In this document: positions 34,516-44,295 of the stretch, in pieces
How the letters are laid out: each line of letters opens with the position of its first letter
Numbering within the stretch: position 1 is the first letter of the stretch
Assembly: GCA_900472625.1 (NCBI GenBank)
Contig: UCIT01000035.1
Span: 24,942 to 88,941 of the forward strand
Length of the DNA: 64,000 bases
From: Hyphomicrobiales bacterium
GTDB lineage: Bacteria; Pseudomonadota; Alphaproteobacteria; Rhizobiales; Rhizobiaceae
Direction: 5' to 3'
The notes under the pieces: generated by a model
Databases searched by the model: none
Seen by the model: only the letters and a program-made list of their open reading frames with translations
What the model was told of the DNA's origin: nothing
Translations under genes and position numbers: made by a program

Positions 34516-36071
34516 ATGCCGGTGGTCCGGTCTTCGGCCGGGCTGGCGCGGCCGCGCCGACGCATGCCCTACACCTCCGTCGTCGTCTTTGCCGCCATCG
34601 TGGCGCTGTTCAGCCTGGTGCCGCTCGGTTTCATCGGCTGGATCACCGTCGATGTCGGCTGGGAGACGGTGAAGCAGCTGGTGTTCCGGCCGCGCGTCGG
34701 CGAACTGCTCGTCAATACCGTCCTGCTCGAAGTCATCACCGTGCCCTTGTCGATCGTGCTCGCCGTAGCGCTTGCCTGGATCACCGAACGCACCGACGTG
34801 CCCTTCGCCCGCCTATGGGCCTGGCTTGCGGTCGCGCCGCTGGCGGTGCCGGCCTTCGTACACTCCTACGCATGGGTCAGCCTGGTGCCGGGCATGCGCG
34901 GGCTGCAGAGCGGCGTCTTCGTCTCGGTACTGGCCTATTACCCGTTTCTCTATCTGCCGGTCGCGGCAGCGCTGCGCCGGCTCGATCCGGCCATCGAGGA
35001 TGCCGCGGCATCGCTGGGGCTTGGGCCGTGGGCGGTGTTCTTCCGCACCGTTTTGCCGCAGCTCCGGCTCGCCATCTGCGGCGGCGCGCTTTTGATCGCG
35101 CTGCACCTACTGTCGGAATACGGGCTGTTCGTGATGATCCGTTTCGACACCTTCGCCACCGCCATCGTCGACCAGTTCCAGTCGGCCTATAACAGCCCCG
35201 CCGCCAATATGCTCGGCGGCGTGCTGGTCTCCTGCTGCCTTCTCCTGCTGGCGATCGAGGTTTTCGTACGCGGCAATGAGCGCTACGCCCGCGTCGGCGC
35301 CGGCTCGGCGCGGCCGGCCGATCGCCGCCGCCTCGGCTGGTGGGTGGTGCCGGCGGTGCTGTTGCCGGTCGTTGTCGCAACGCTGACGCTTGGCGTGCCG
35401 TTCGTGACGCTGGCGCGCTGGCTTTATCTCGGCGGCGCCGGCATCTGGCGGCCGGAGGTGGGCAGTGCCTTCCTGCAATCGATCGTGCTGGCGCTGGCCG
35501 GCGGCATCCTGGCGACGATCGCCGCCGCGCCGATGGCCTGGCTGTCGGTGCGCGCGCCGGGGCGCGTCCAGCGCATTCTCGAGGCCTGCCATTATTATGT
35601 CGGCTCGCTGCCGGGCGTCGTCGTGGCGCTGGCGCTGGTGACGATTACCGTGCGCTTGGTGCTGCCGCTCTACCAGACCTTCGCGACGCTGCTGCTCGCC
35701 TATATCCTGCTCTTCCTGCCGCGCGCGATGGTGGGTCTTCGCGCCAGCATCGCGCAGGCGCCGGTGGAGCTGGAGCGCGCCGCCATGGCGCTGGGGCGCA
35801 CGCCGGGGCAGGCTGTGCGACAGATCACCATGCGGCTCGCGGCACCGGGGGCGGCGGCCAGCATCGCGCTGGTGGCGCTCGGCATCACCAACGAGCTGAC
35901 GGCGACGCTGATGCTGTCGCCCAACGGCGTCGAGACGCTGGCTACGAAATTCTGGTCGCTGACCAGCGAGATCGACTACGTCGCTGCTGCGCCCTATGCC
36001 TTCATGATGGTGGTGCTGTCGCTGCCGCTGACGCTGCTTCTCCACGCTCAATCGAAACGGACTGCCGGACA

Positions 36072-36075
<4 letters not shown>
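34516..36075 (+). CDS. fbpB: Ferric-iron ABC transporter permease
   Basis: A 519-residue double permease with two halves of six predicted helices, each ending in an EAA-type loop (EDAAASLGLGPWAVFFRTVLPQL and ERAAMALGRTPGQAVRQITMRL). It matches the FbpB/SfuB layout. The N-terminus is uncertain: ATG 34516 is chosen, with TTG 34477 and ATG 34564 as alternatives. The stop overlaps the fbpC start (ATGA). Confidence 0.88.
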
Positions 36076-37109
<1,034 letters not shown>

Positions 37110-37147
37110 AATCCGCCACGCGGGCTTGCGTCGGTTTCAGAGCGGGA

Positions 37148-38476
37148 TCAGGCGATCCGGCGCTCTGCACTTTCGGCGCTCTCTTCCAGCCAGCCACCGG
37201 TAAAGCCGGCCCGCTCGAGTCCGGTGCGGATCACGTCGGACTTGCGCATCAGGCTCCAGATGAAATCGGAGCGGGCGTTCTCGATCGACATCACCAGCAG
37301 CCCCTGATCGATGCCGACGCAGCGGTCATCGACCCAGCCTTCCGGCTGCGATGTCGCAACCGTCGGGTTGAAGCCGCCGGGAAAACGGTCCTCGTAGACG
37401 ATGCGGGGGTAGGTCTCGAGCAGCGCGCGGGTACCCGAGATCGCCGCCTCCCTGTCATAGGGCAGCGAGGCAAGCGCGGCCCAGGGAGCAAGCGTCCCGT
37501 CGTCGGGGCCGAGCGGTACACCACGGGCGGCGTATCCCAGAATGTTCGGGCGCCGATCCCCGTGCCTGCTGCGCGACGGCGGCGGCCCGTCTGATGCCGA
37601 CAAACCCCATATGTCTTTGCTGTAACCGACGAAATGGCCGGGATTGCGCGCGGCGTAGTCGCGCTGGACCTCGATGCAGACCTGCGTGTTGCGGAAATAA
37701 TCCCAATCGCGCGCCGCCATCGGCCGGTCGCGGATGCCGCGAAAATCGATCCAGGCATGCGAGAACAGGTGGATGAACAGCGGACTGGCATAGAGATAGG
37801 CCTGATCGCCGAACAGCATCCAGGAATAGCTCGCTGTGAAAGCGTCGTAGCTCGATTGCGGGATCGGGTGGGTCGGCGAGGCCAGCGCCAGCGTATAAAG
37901 CAACACCGCCTCGTCATAGCCCTGCCAGCGCCAGCGCAGGAAGCCGCTCGATGGCTTCCAGCCCATGCAGATGGTCTCGCCCTTGTTCAGCGCCCATTGC
38001 CAGTCGATGCGCTCGTAGATCAGCGTCGCCAGGCGGCGGATCTCGGTCTCCGCCGCGTCGTCCGCGTCGAAGTAGGCGGCCGCCGTCAGGACGCCCGCAA
38101 CCAGCAGCGTCGTGTCGATGGTCGAAAGCTCGCTGTTCCAGGCGCGGTGGCCGGTGTCCATGTGCAGGAAATGGTAGAAGAAGCCCTTGTAGCCGATCGC
38201 GTGGCGCTCGCGGCCCTGATGGCCGTTGGCGAAGAAGCACAGCGTCGTCGTGGTCAGCGCGATCGCCTCCGGCCGCGTCATCCAGCCGCGCTCGACGGCG
38301 ACCGTATAGGACGACAGCGCAAAGCCGACGGCGGCGATGCTGCAGGGCACGCCCGCCACTGAAGTGTCGGCGACAAGGCCGGTCTCGGGATTGGAATGTT
38401 TCGGAAAATAATTGAACGCCGCCCGCTGCAGTCTGTCGACCAGCGCGGCATCCGTCTCCTCGGTCCGTTGTAGCAT
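37148..38476 (-). CDS. Glucoamylase-family (PF10091-type) protein
   Basis: A 442-residue protein of the glycoamylase-like family that includes endo-beta-1,2-glucanases and the C-terminal domain of cyclic beta-1,2-glucan synthases. Recognisable parts are TGLVADTS near the N-terminus, GFFYHFLHMDTGHR, STIDTTLLVAGVLTAA, WGLSASDGP and a final FNPTV...GIDQGLLVMSIENAR. The acidic residues in these blocks probably form the active site. No signal peptide is seen, so a role in cytoplasmic beta-1,2-glucan turnover is possible. The ATG at 38476 is chosen; the longer frame to 38668 would run through the tRNA gene. Confidence 0.82.
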   Translation of the reverse strand: MLQRTEETDAALVDRLQRAAFNYFPKHSNPETGLVADTSVAGVPCSIAAVGFALSSYTVAVERGWMTRPEAIALTTTTLCFFANGHQGRERHAIGYKGFFYHFLHMDTGHRAWNSELSTIDTTLLVAGVLTAAAYFDADDAAETEIRRLATLIYERIDWQWALNKGETICMGWKPSSGFLRWRWQGYDEAVLLYTLALASPTHPIPQSSYDAFTASYSWMLFGDQAYLYASPLFIHLFSHAWIDFRGIRDRPMAARDWDYFRNTQVCIEVQRDYAARNPGHFVGYSKDIWGLSASDGPPPSRSRHGDRRPNILGYAARGVPLGPDDGTLAPWAALASLPYDREAAISGTRALLETYPRIVYEDRFPGGFNPTVATSQPEGWVDDRCVGIDQGLLVMSIENARSDFIWSLMRKSDVIRTGLERAGFTGGWLEESAESAERRIA

Positions 38477-38623
38477 GCGCGTCCGCTCTGTTTGATATCC
38501 TGCCCTTGGGGGAAGATGGGCAAGGGCGGGGCGCAAATCAATGCTTTTTGAGGGATGCAAGTTTCCGATGCATGACAAACGTTTGTCTGCTCGGCTATCG
38601 CATATTGCTCTTGAGAGAAGATT

Positions 38624-38698
38624 TGGAGCGGGCGAAGGGGTTCGAACCCTCGACCCCAACCTTGGCAAGGTTGTGCTCTACCACTGAGCTACACCCGC
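38624..38698 (-). tRNA. tRNA-Gly (anticodon GCC)
   Basis: A full cloverleaf on the minus strand. The acceptor GCGGGTG pairs with CGCCCGC, the D arm is AGCTCAGTGGTAGAGC, the anticodon stem-loop CAACCTTGCCAAGGTTG shows GCC, and the T arm contains GGTTCGAACCC. The 3' CCA is encoded. Confidence 0.97.
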
Positions 38699-38953
38699 TC
38701 ATAAATCCGACGGCCTGTGGTAGTTTTGGAAGCCGTTGGCGCCACCTTGCGGCGACGGGCGCTATATCGCCCAAACGATTTTCAAATGCAACAGGGAAAT
38801 GACGGAAAGGCGAAGAAAAATTTGCGATCCTGATCGCGGGTCGCCTAAAATGCCGCAAATGCAGGGAAAAGCGGCGAATGCGCACGTTGCAAAACAGGGG
38901 AGGGGGACGTAATCAGGGAGCGCTTTCATTCCTTAGCAGTGCTGGATACCGAT

Positions 38954-39463
38954 ATGACCGACAAGACGCCGAAGACCGCCGATGATCTGTTCGCCTTTCT
39001 CGACGGACTTGAGATCAAGCACAGCACAAAGCGGCACGCGCCGGTGTTCACGGTGGCCGAATCGGTGTCGCTGCGGGATGAGATTCCGGGCGGTCATACG
39101 AAGAACCTGTTCGTGAAGGACAAGAAGGACCAGTTCTTTCTTCTGACGGTGGAGGAAAACGCCTCGGTCGACCTGAAGACGGTGCATACGCTGATCGGCG
39201 CGGCCAGCAAGGTGTCGTTCGGCAAGCCGGAGAAGCTGATGGAGTATCTCGGCGTCATCCCCGGCTCGGTCACGGCCTTCGGCGCGATCAACGATATCGA
39301 GCACAAGGTGACCTTCGTGCTCGATGCCGACCTGATGCAGGACGAGATCGTCAATTGCCATCCGCTGTCCAACGACGCCACGACATCGATCGCAAGCGCC
39401 GACCTCATTCGTTTCATGGAAGCGACCGGTCACAAGCCGCTTGTCTTGAAAGTGACGTCCTGA
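38954..39463 (+). CDS. Prolyl-tRNA deacylase/editing protein (YbaK/ProX family)
   Basis: A 169-residue INS/YbaK-domain protein of the ProXp-ala (PrdX) type. It has HAPVFTVAESVSLRDEIPGGHTKNLFVKDKK and the GSVTAFGAIND block of this group. It removes alanine wrongly attached to tRNA-Pro. A GTG at 38939 is an alternative start. It lies just before a CnoX-like gene on the same strand. Confidence 0.9.
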   Translation: MTDKTPKTADDLFAFLDGLEIKHSTKRHAPVFTVAESVSLRDEIPGGHTKNLFVKDKKDQFFLLTVEENASVDLKTVHTLIGAASKVSFGKPEKLMEYLGVIPGSVTAFGAINDIEHKVTFVLDADLMQDEIVNCHPLSNDATTSIASADLIRFMEATGHKPLVLKVTS

Positions 39464-39517
39464 CATACGATTTTAGCGCTAGATAAAGCCGGCTGACCGG
39501 CACGGCGGGAGATACCT

Positions 39518-40504
39518 ATGAGCGGCAACGACAACCCCTACAGCAATTCCTTCGGCCAGATGTCGGCAACGGCAAGCTATGGCAACGCGCCCGCGCCGGT
39601 GTCTCCGGCCGCGGCACCGCCAGCCGGTGGCCTCATCAAGGACACGACGACGGCGACCTTTACCAAGGATGTCATCGAGGAGTCGCGCAACCAGCCGGTT
39701 CTGGTCGATTTCTGGGCGCCGTGGTGCGGCCCGTGCAAGCAGCTGACGCCTGTCATCGAAAAGGTCGTCAACGAGGCGCAGGGGCGCGTCAAGCTGGTGA
39801 AGATGAACATCGACGATCATCCGTCAATCGCCGGCCAGCTCGGCATCCAGTCGATCCCTGCCGTCATCGCCTTCGTCGGCGGCCGTCCCGCCGATGGCTT
39901 CATGGGCGCGGTGCCGGAGAGCCAGATCCGCGAATTCATCGACCGCATCGCCGGCCCGGCCGGCGCCGATCAGGCGGCCGAGATCGAGGCTGTCATCGTC
40001 GAGGCCGACGGCTTGCTGGCTGCGGGCGACATCGATGGCGCAGCACAGCTCTATGGCGCCGTGATGCAGGCCGATCCCGACAACGCCAAGGCGCTGGCCG
40101 GCATGGCGCAGTGCATGATTGCCGCCAACCAGCATGAGCGCGCCCGCGAGGCGCTCAGTGAACTGCCGGAGGAAATGGCGACAGACCCGGCCATCCAGGC
40201 GGTGCTGAAGAAGCTCGAGCAGATCGAGGAAGCCCGCAAGCTCGGCGATCCCGTGGCGCTGGAACAGGCGCTTGCCGCCAATCCCGACGATCACGAGGCG
40301 CGGCTGAAGCTTGCCAAGATTCGCAACGTCGAGGGCTTGCGCGACGAGGCCGCCGACCACCTGCTTTATATCATGCGCAAGGACCGCACCTTCGACGACG
40401 ACGGCGCGCGCCGGCAGCTGCTGCAGTTTTTCGAGGTATGGGGCTTCAAGGATCCGGCAAGTGTTTCAGGACGGCGCAAGCTTTCGGCGCTGCTGTTTTC
40501 CTGA
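39518..40504 (+). CDS. cnoX: Thioredoxin-TPR protein, CnoX/YbbN-like
   Basis: A 328-residue protein. After a ~40-residue Ala/Pro-rich N-terminus comes a thioredoxin domain with WCGPCK intact, and then TPR-like helices (DADGLLAAGDIDGAAQLYG onward). CnoX is a redox-linked holdase that hands clients to GroEL. Enterobacterial CnoX has lost one cysteine, but this one keeps both, as in Caulobacter-type proteins. Confidence 0.88.
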   Translation: MSGNDNPYSNSFGQMSATASYGNAPAPVSPAAAPPAGGLIKDTTTATFTKDVIEESRNQPVLVDFWAPWCGPCKQLTPVIEKVVNEAQGRVKLVKMNIDDHPSIAGQLGIQSIPAVIAFVGGRPADGFMGAVPESQIREFIDRIAGPAGADQAAEIEAVIVEADGLLAAGDIDGAAQLYGAVMQADPDNAKALAGMAQCMIAANQHERAREALSELPEEMATDPAIQAVLKKLEQIEEARKLGDPVALEQALAANPDDHEARLKLAKIRNVEGLRDEAADHLLYIMRKDRTFDDDGARRQLLQFFEVWGFKDPASVSGRRKLSALLFS

Positions 40505-40642
40505 ACCGGTTTCCGAAGCGCATGACGCGGTCCGTCCGGCAAGTTTGCAAGAACCGGCACTTGCGTTTTTGACGGCGGACCCCACATTCCCGTTGGTGCA
40601 GGCGTGTTGTTTCGGCCTGCCATCGAATGCGGGACAGTGCCT

Positions 40643-41314
40643 ATGCAAGTCGGGAATGCACGATATCTGAAGGCTGGCGATGTGCCCGACACGATCGCCG
40701 TTTTCCCCTTGACCGGCGCGCTTCTGCTGCCCACCGGCCAGCTGCCTCTCAATATCTTCGAGCCCCGCTATCTCGCCATGCTCGACGCGGCGATTTCTGG
40801 CAACCGGCTGATCGGCATGGTGCAGCCGGCGCTCGGAGAGACCGAGGAGAAGCCGGGCGAAGGCAACCTCAGCGCCGTTGGCTGCATCGGCCGCATCACC
40901 TCCTTTGCCGAGACTGGCGATGGCCGTTACATCGTGTCGTTGACCGGCGTCTGCCGTTTCCGGCTCCTGAGCGAGAAGGAAACACACCAGCCGTACCGCA
41001 CCTTCCGCATCGCCCCCTTCATCTCCGACCTGTCGGCGCGCAACGAAGAGGATGCGGTCGATCGCGTCGCACTGCTCGCCGCCTTCAAGGCCTATCTCGA
41101 GGCCAACAAGCTGGAGGCCGATTGGGAAAGCGTCGAGCGCGCCAGCAACATGACGCTGGTGAACTCGCTGGCAATGATGTCGCCGTTCGGCCCGGCCGAA
41201 AAACAGGCACTGCTGGAGGCGCCGGATCTGAAGACGCGGGCGGAAACGCTGATTGCGATCACCGAGATCGTGCTGGCGCGGGTGTTCGGTGACTCCGATA
41301 CGATTTTGCAGTAA
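40643..41314 (+). CDS. Lon N-terminal-like (LON substrate-binding) domain protein
   Basis: A 223-residue protein made of the Lon substrate-recognition domain alone, with IAVFPLTGALLLPTGQLPLNIFEPRYLAML, GCIGRI and VSLTGVCRFRLL blocks. It has neither ATPase nor protease domain. It may act as an adaptor for protein quality control. The ATG at 40643 was chosen over a longer frame. A Trm112-like gene follows after 9 bases. Confidence 0.88.
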   Translation: MQVGNARYLKAGDVPDTIAVFPLTGALLLPTGQLPLNIFEPRYLAMLDAAISGNRLIGMVQPALGETEEKPGEGNLSAVGCIGRITSFAETGDGRYIVSLTGVCRFRLLSEKETHQPYRTFRIAPFISDLSARNEEDAVDRVALLAAFKAYLEANKLEADWESVERASNMTLVNSLAMMSPFGPAEKQALLEAPDLKTRAETLIAITEIVLARVFGDSDTILQ

Positions 41315-41323
41315 ACAGGTCGC

Positions 41324-41512
41324 ATGGACGAAAAACTCAGCCGCGTCGATCCCAAGCTTCTCGAACTGCTGGTCTGCCCGCTCACCAAGGGGCGGCTCAC
41401 CTATAGCCGCGAGCTGAACGAGCTGGTCTCGGAAAAGGCGCGCCTCGCATACCCGATCCGCGACGGCATCCCGATCATGCTGGTGTCGGAAGCACGCGAG
41501 ATCGAGGACTGA
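41324..41512 (+). CDS. Trm112-family small zinc-ribbon-like protein
   Basis: A 62-residue protein with LLELLVCPLTKGRLTYSRE, then LAYPIRDGIPIMLVSEAR, the YcaR/Trm112 pattern. Only one cysteine remains, so it probably does not bind zinc. In other organisms Trm112 activates methyltransferases. It is likely co-transcribed with the Lon-N gene. Confidence 0.9.
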   Translation: MDEKLSRVDPKLLELLVCPLTKGRLTYSRELNELVSEKARLAYPIRDGIPIMLVSEAREIED

Positions 41513-41529
41513 TTATCAAATCCTGAACC

Positions 41530-42744
41530 CTAGATCGTCTGCCCCGCCAGCAAGCGCGGATTGTCCGTTGCCGTCGTGCCGGCGGCCTGGCCGATGAAGT
41601 AGGATTTCAGGCCGGGCAGGCGGTCGACGATGCCGAGGCCGAAGTCGCGGGCGATGCGGATCGGCGCCAGGTCGTTGGAGAACAGCCGGTTCAGAACGTC
41701 GGTGGTCACCCCCATCCGGAAAGTGTCGAAACGGCGCCAGGCCTGATAGCGTTCGAGAATGTTGATCGAACCGATGTCGAGGCCGAGCCGGTCGGCGTCG
41801 ACGATGGTTTCGGCCAGCGCCGCCACGTCCTTGAAGCCGAGATTGAGGCCCTGGCCGGAGATCGGGTGGATGCCGTGGGCGGCGTCGCCGGCGAGCGCCA
41901 GGCGTGGCGCCACGAAGGCGCGCGCGAGCGTCAGGCCGAGCGGGAAGGCGCGCTTGTCGCCGACCACCTTGAGGGCGCCGAGCTTGTGACCGAAGCGGCG
42001 CTCCAGCTCTTCCTCGAACACCAGATCGTCGGAGCGCACCAGTCGGTTGGCCTCGGCGGTGGTTTCGGTCCAGACCAGCGACGACTGGTTGTTCTTCAAG
42101 GGCAGGATGGCGAAGGGGCCTGATGGAAGGAAGTGTTCCTCGGCGCAGCCATTGTGCGGGCGCTCGTGCTCGACCGTGGTGACGATGCCGGATTGGCCGT
42201 AATCCCAGCGCACCGTCTTGATGCCGGCGAGATCGCGCAGGTGCGAGCGGGCGCCGTCGCAGGCGACAACCAGCTTCGTCTCGATACTGCTGCCGTCGGA
42301 CAGGGTGATCTCTGCGTGGGTATCGTGGGTCTTCAGGCCGGTGGCGCCAAGACCGTGGCGGATCTCGACGCCGAGCCGCTCGCAGGCGCCGCGTAGCGCC
42401 CGCACCATGGCGACATTGGGGATCATGTGGGCGAACGGCTTGCCGTCCTCGGCCTCGCCGTCGAAGGTCAGGAACACCGGCCGCACTGGATCCGACGTCT
42501 TCGAATCGGTGACGATCATCTTGTTGATCGGTTGGGCCGACGGCTCGATCTCGCCCCAGATGCCGAACACCTCTAGCATTTTGATGGCCGCTGCGATGAT
42601 GGCGGAAGCGCGCATGTCCTTCTGCCAGACGTGTTCGGGCGCGGCCTCCAGCACCGCGACGTCGAGGTGAGGCGCGGCCTGCTTGACCGCGACGGCTACG
42701 GAAAGCCCGACATAACCCCCGCCAACAACAAGCATGTCCCGCAT
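41530..42744 (-). CDS. ubiH: UbiH/UbiF/COQ6-type FAD monooxygenase
   Basis: A 404-residue flavin monooxygenase of ubiquinone synthesis. It has the FAD motif VVGGGYVGLSVAVA, the central VACDGARSHLRDLAG (DG motif), and LALAGDAAHGIHPISGQGLNLG (GD motif). The exact hydroxylated ring position is not clear, as alphaproteobacteria often have a single broad enzyme of this kind. The ATG at 42744 is chosen, with 42735 as an alternative. It is divergent from tesB across an 84-bp gap. Confidence 0.88.
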   Translation of the reverse strand: MRDMLVVGGGYVGLSVAVAVKQAAPHLDVAVLEAAPEHVWQKDMRASAIIAAAIKMLEVFGIWGEIEPSAQPINKMIVTDSKTSDPVRPVFLTFDGEAEDGKPFAHMIPNVAMVRALRGACERLGVEIRHGLGATGLKTHDTHAEITLSDGSSIETKLVVACDGARSHLRDLAGIKTVRWDYGQSGIVTTVEHERPHNGCAEEHFLPSGPFAILPLKNNQSSLVWTETTAEANRLVRSDDLVFEEELERRFGHKLGALKVVGDKRAFPLGLTLARAFVAPRLALAGDAAHGIHPISGQGLNLGFKDVAALAETIVDADRLGLDIGSINILERYQAWRRFDTFRMGVTTDVLNRLFSNDLAPIRIARDFGLGIVDRLPGLKSYFIGQAAGTTATDNPRLLAGQTI

Positions 42745-42775
42745 AGCACCCGGTTCCGTTCCTTGAATATCCTGT

Positions 42776-42791
42776 TGATCTATATAGATCA
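42776..42791. repeat. 16-bp perfect palindrome between ubiH and tesB
   Basis: TGATCTAT and ATAGATCA meet exactly in the divergent promoter region. It also provides TATATA-like -10 material for both directions. The spacing does not fit an FNR/FixK box. Confidence 0.55.
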
Positions 42792-42828
42792 TCGTCACTG
42801 CACTTCCTACCTGCCGGAGCTGTACAAA

Positions 42829-43713
42829 ATGACGCGCGACACTGAAAAACCGACCGCCATGGAAACGCTGCTCTCGACGCTCGATCTGGAGACGATGGAG
42901 GTCGATATCTTTCGCGGCACGAGCCCGCAGGTCGGCTGGCAGCGGGTGTTCGGCGGGCAGGTGATCGCGCAGGCGCTGATGGCGGCGCAGCGCACCGTCG
43001 ATACCGATCGCACCGTACATTCCCTGCACGCCTATTTCATGCGCCCCGGCGATCCCGGCGTGCCGATCATCTACCAGGCCGAGCGTATCCGCGACGGATC
43101 GAGCTTCAACACGCGGCGCGTCGTCGCCATCCAGCACGGCCAGGCGATCTTCGCGCTGTCGGCGTCGTTCCAGATCGAGGAACCTGGCTTCGACCACCAG
43201 ATCCCGATGCCCGAGGTGCCGATGCCGGAGACGCTGCTCGACGAACAGCAGATCGCCGCGCAGTATCTCGCCAATGCGCCAGCGGCGATCCGCAAATACT
43301 GGGAGCGCGAGCGGCCGATCGAGATCCGGCCGGTATCGCTGACGCATTACTTTTCCGACGAAAAACTCGATCCGGTCCAGCATGTCTGGGTGCGGGCGAC
43401 GGGGCCGGTGCCGGACGACCGGCTCTACCAGTCGTCGATACTGGCTTATCTCTCTGATATGACGCTCATCGATACGTCTCTCTATCCGCATGGAACCTCG
43501 ATTTTCGATCCGACGGTGCAGGTGGCAAGTCTCGATCATTCGATGTGGTTTCACCGGCCGGTGCGTTTCGACGACTGGTTGCTCTACACGCAGGACAGCC
43601 CGTCGGCTTCGGGGGCGCGAGGTTTGACCCGCGGTAATCTCTTTACGCGAGATGGTGTCCTGATTGCGTCGGTGGCGCAGGAGGGTCTGATTCGTAAAAG
43701 GGCAAATGCGTAA
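42829..43713 (+). CDS. tesB: Acyl-CoA thioesterase II
   Basis: A 294-residue TesB with two hot-dog domains. Conserved parts are VFGGQVIAQALMAAQRTV, SLHAYFMRPGD, ILAYLSDMTLIDTSLYPH with the catalytic aspartate, and the C-terminal GARGLTRGNLFTRDGVLIASVAQEGL. It hydrolyses medium and long acyl-CoAs. The ATG at 42829 has GGAG nine bases upstream. Confidence 0.94.
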   Translation: MTRDTEKPTAMETLLSTLDLETMEVDIFRGTSPQVGWQRVFGGQVIAQALMAAQRTVDTDRTVHSLHAYFMRPGDPGVPIIYQAERIRDGSSFNTRRVVAIQHGQAIFALSASFQIEEPGFDHQIPMPEVPMPETLLDEQQIAAQYLANAPAAIRKYWERERPIEIRPVSLTHYFSDEKLDPVQHVWVRATGPVPDDRLYQSSILAYLSDMTLIDTSLYPHGTSIFDPTVQVASLDHSMWFHRPVRFDDWLLYTQDSPSASGARGLTRGNLFTRDGVLIASVAQEGLIRKRANA

Positions 43714-43723
43714 ATTGGGTGCA
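43707..43723. promoter_or_regulatory. Candidate NtrC site upstream of glnK
   Basis: TGCGTA-AATTG-GGTGCA matches the NtrC dyad (TGCACY-N5-GGTGCA), with a perfect right half. It overlaps the tesB stop codon and lies about 113 bases upstream of the -24 element. Confidence 0.5.
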
Positions 43724-43835
43724 ATTTTGTCCGTTTGTGTATTTTTTGAGCGATTATTAGGCAATCATTTGCCTGTTTATTGGCGTCTTTAAATATACCG
43801 CTTATTTTTCAAAGACTTAACAAAGTGTTTCGAAT

Positions 43836-43852
43836 CTGGCACGCGCCTTGAA
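43836..43852 (+). promoter_or_regulatory. Sigma-54 promoter of glnK-amtB
   Basis: CTGGCACG-N4-TTGAA fits the -24/-12 consensus, with a perfect -24 box and a TTGA instead of TTGC at -12. It lies 86 bases before the glnK ATG. Expression under nitrogen limitation is expected. Confidence 0.85.
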
Positions 43853-43937
43853 TGTAAGGAGGTAGTCGCTGTGCGCAAAACGCCGGTGGCAAGGAGAGTC
43901 GGCTCCGTGCCGAGGGTAACGAAGGATGGGAAACCAG

Positions 43938-44276
43938 ATGAAAATTGTGATGGCCATTATCAAGCCGTTCAAGCTCGATGAGGTGCGCGAAGCCCTCACA
44001 GCGATCGGCATTCAGGGCCTGACCGTGACCGAAGTCAAGGGTTACGGGCGCCAGAAGGGACATACCGAAATCTATCGCGGCACCGAATACGCCGTGAGCT
44101 TCCTGCCGAAGCTCAAGATCGAGATCGCCGTCGCAAGCGAGATCGTCGACAAGGCTGTCGAAGCCATCGCATCGTCGGCCAAGACCGGCCAGATCGGCGA
44201 CGGCAAGATCTTCGTATACTCGATCGACCACGCGGTGCGCATTCGTACCGGCGAAACCGACGCAGAAGCGCTGTAA
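43938..44276 (+). CDS. glnK: Nitrogen regulatory protein P-II (GlnK)
   Basis: A 112-residue P-II protein with the T-loop tyrosine at position 51 (GHTEIYRGTEY), the uridylylation site. It senses ATP/ADP and 2-oxoglutarate and gates AmtB. ATG 43938 gives the canonical MKIVMAIIKPFKLDEV start; ATG 43926 would add four residues. amtB follows after 19 bases. Confidence 0.96.
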   Translation: MKIVMAIIKPFKLDEVREALTAIGIQGLTVTEVKGYGRQKGHTEIYRGTEYAVSFLPKLKIEIAVASEIVDKAVEAIASSAKTGQIGDGKIFVYSIDHAVRIRTGETDAEAL

Positions 44277-44295
44277 GCTGAGGGAGCTTTTTTCA

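Noticed and set aside
35340..36071. Upstream extension of fbpC frame by ~240 codons
   Set aside because: It overlaps the permease gene; fbpC clearly begins at the ATG that overlaps the permease stop.
38477..38668. 64-residue N-terminal extension of the glycoamylase-like gene
   Set aside because: It would be read through the tRNA-Gly gene.
42775..42792. FNR/FixK box between ubiH and tesB
   Set aside because: The half sites TTGAT and ATCA(T) are 8 bases apart instead of 4.
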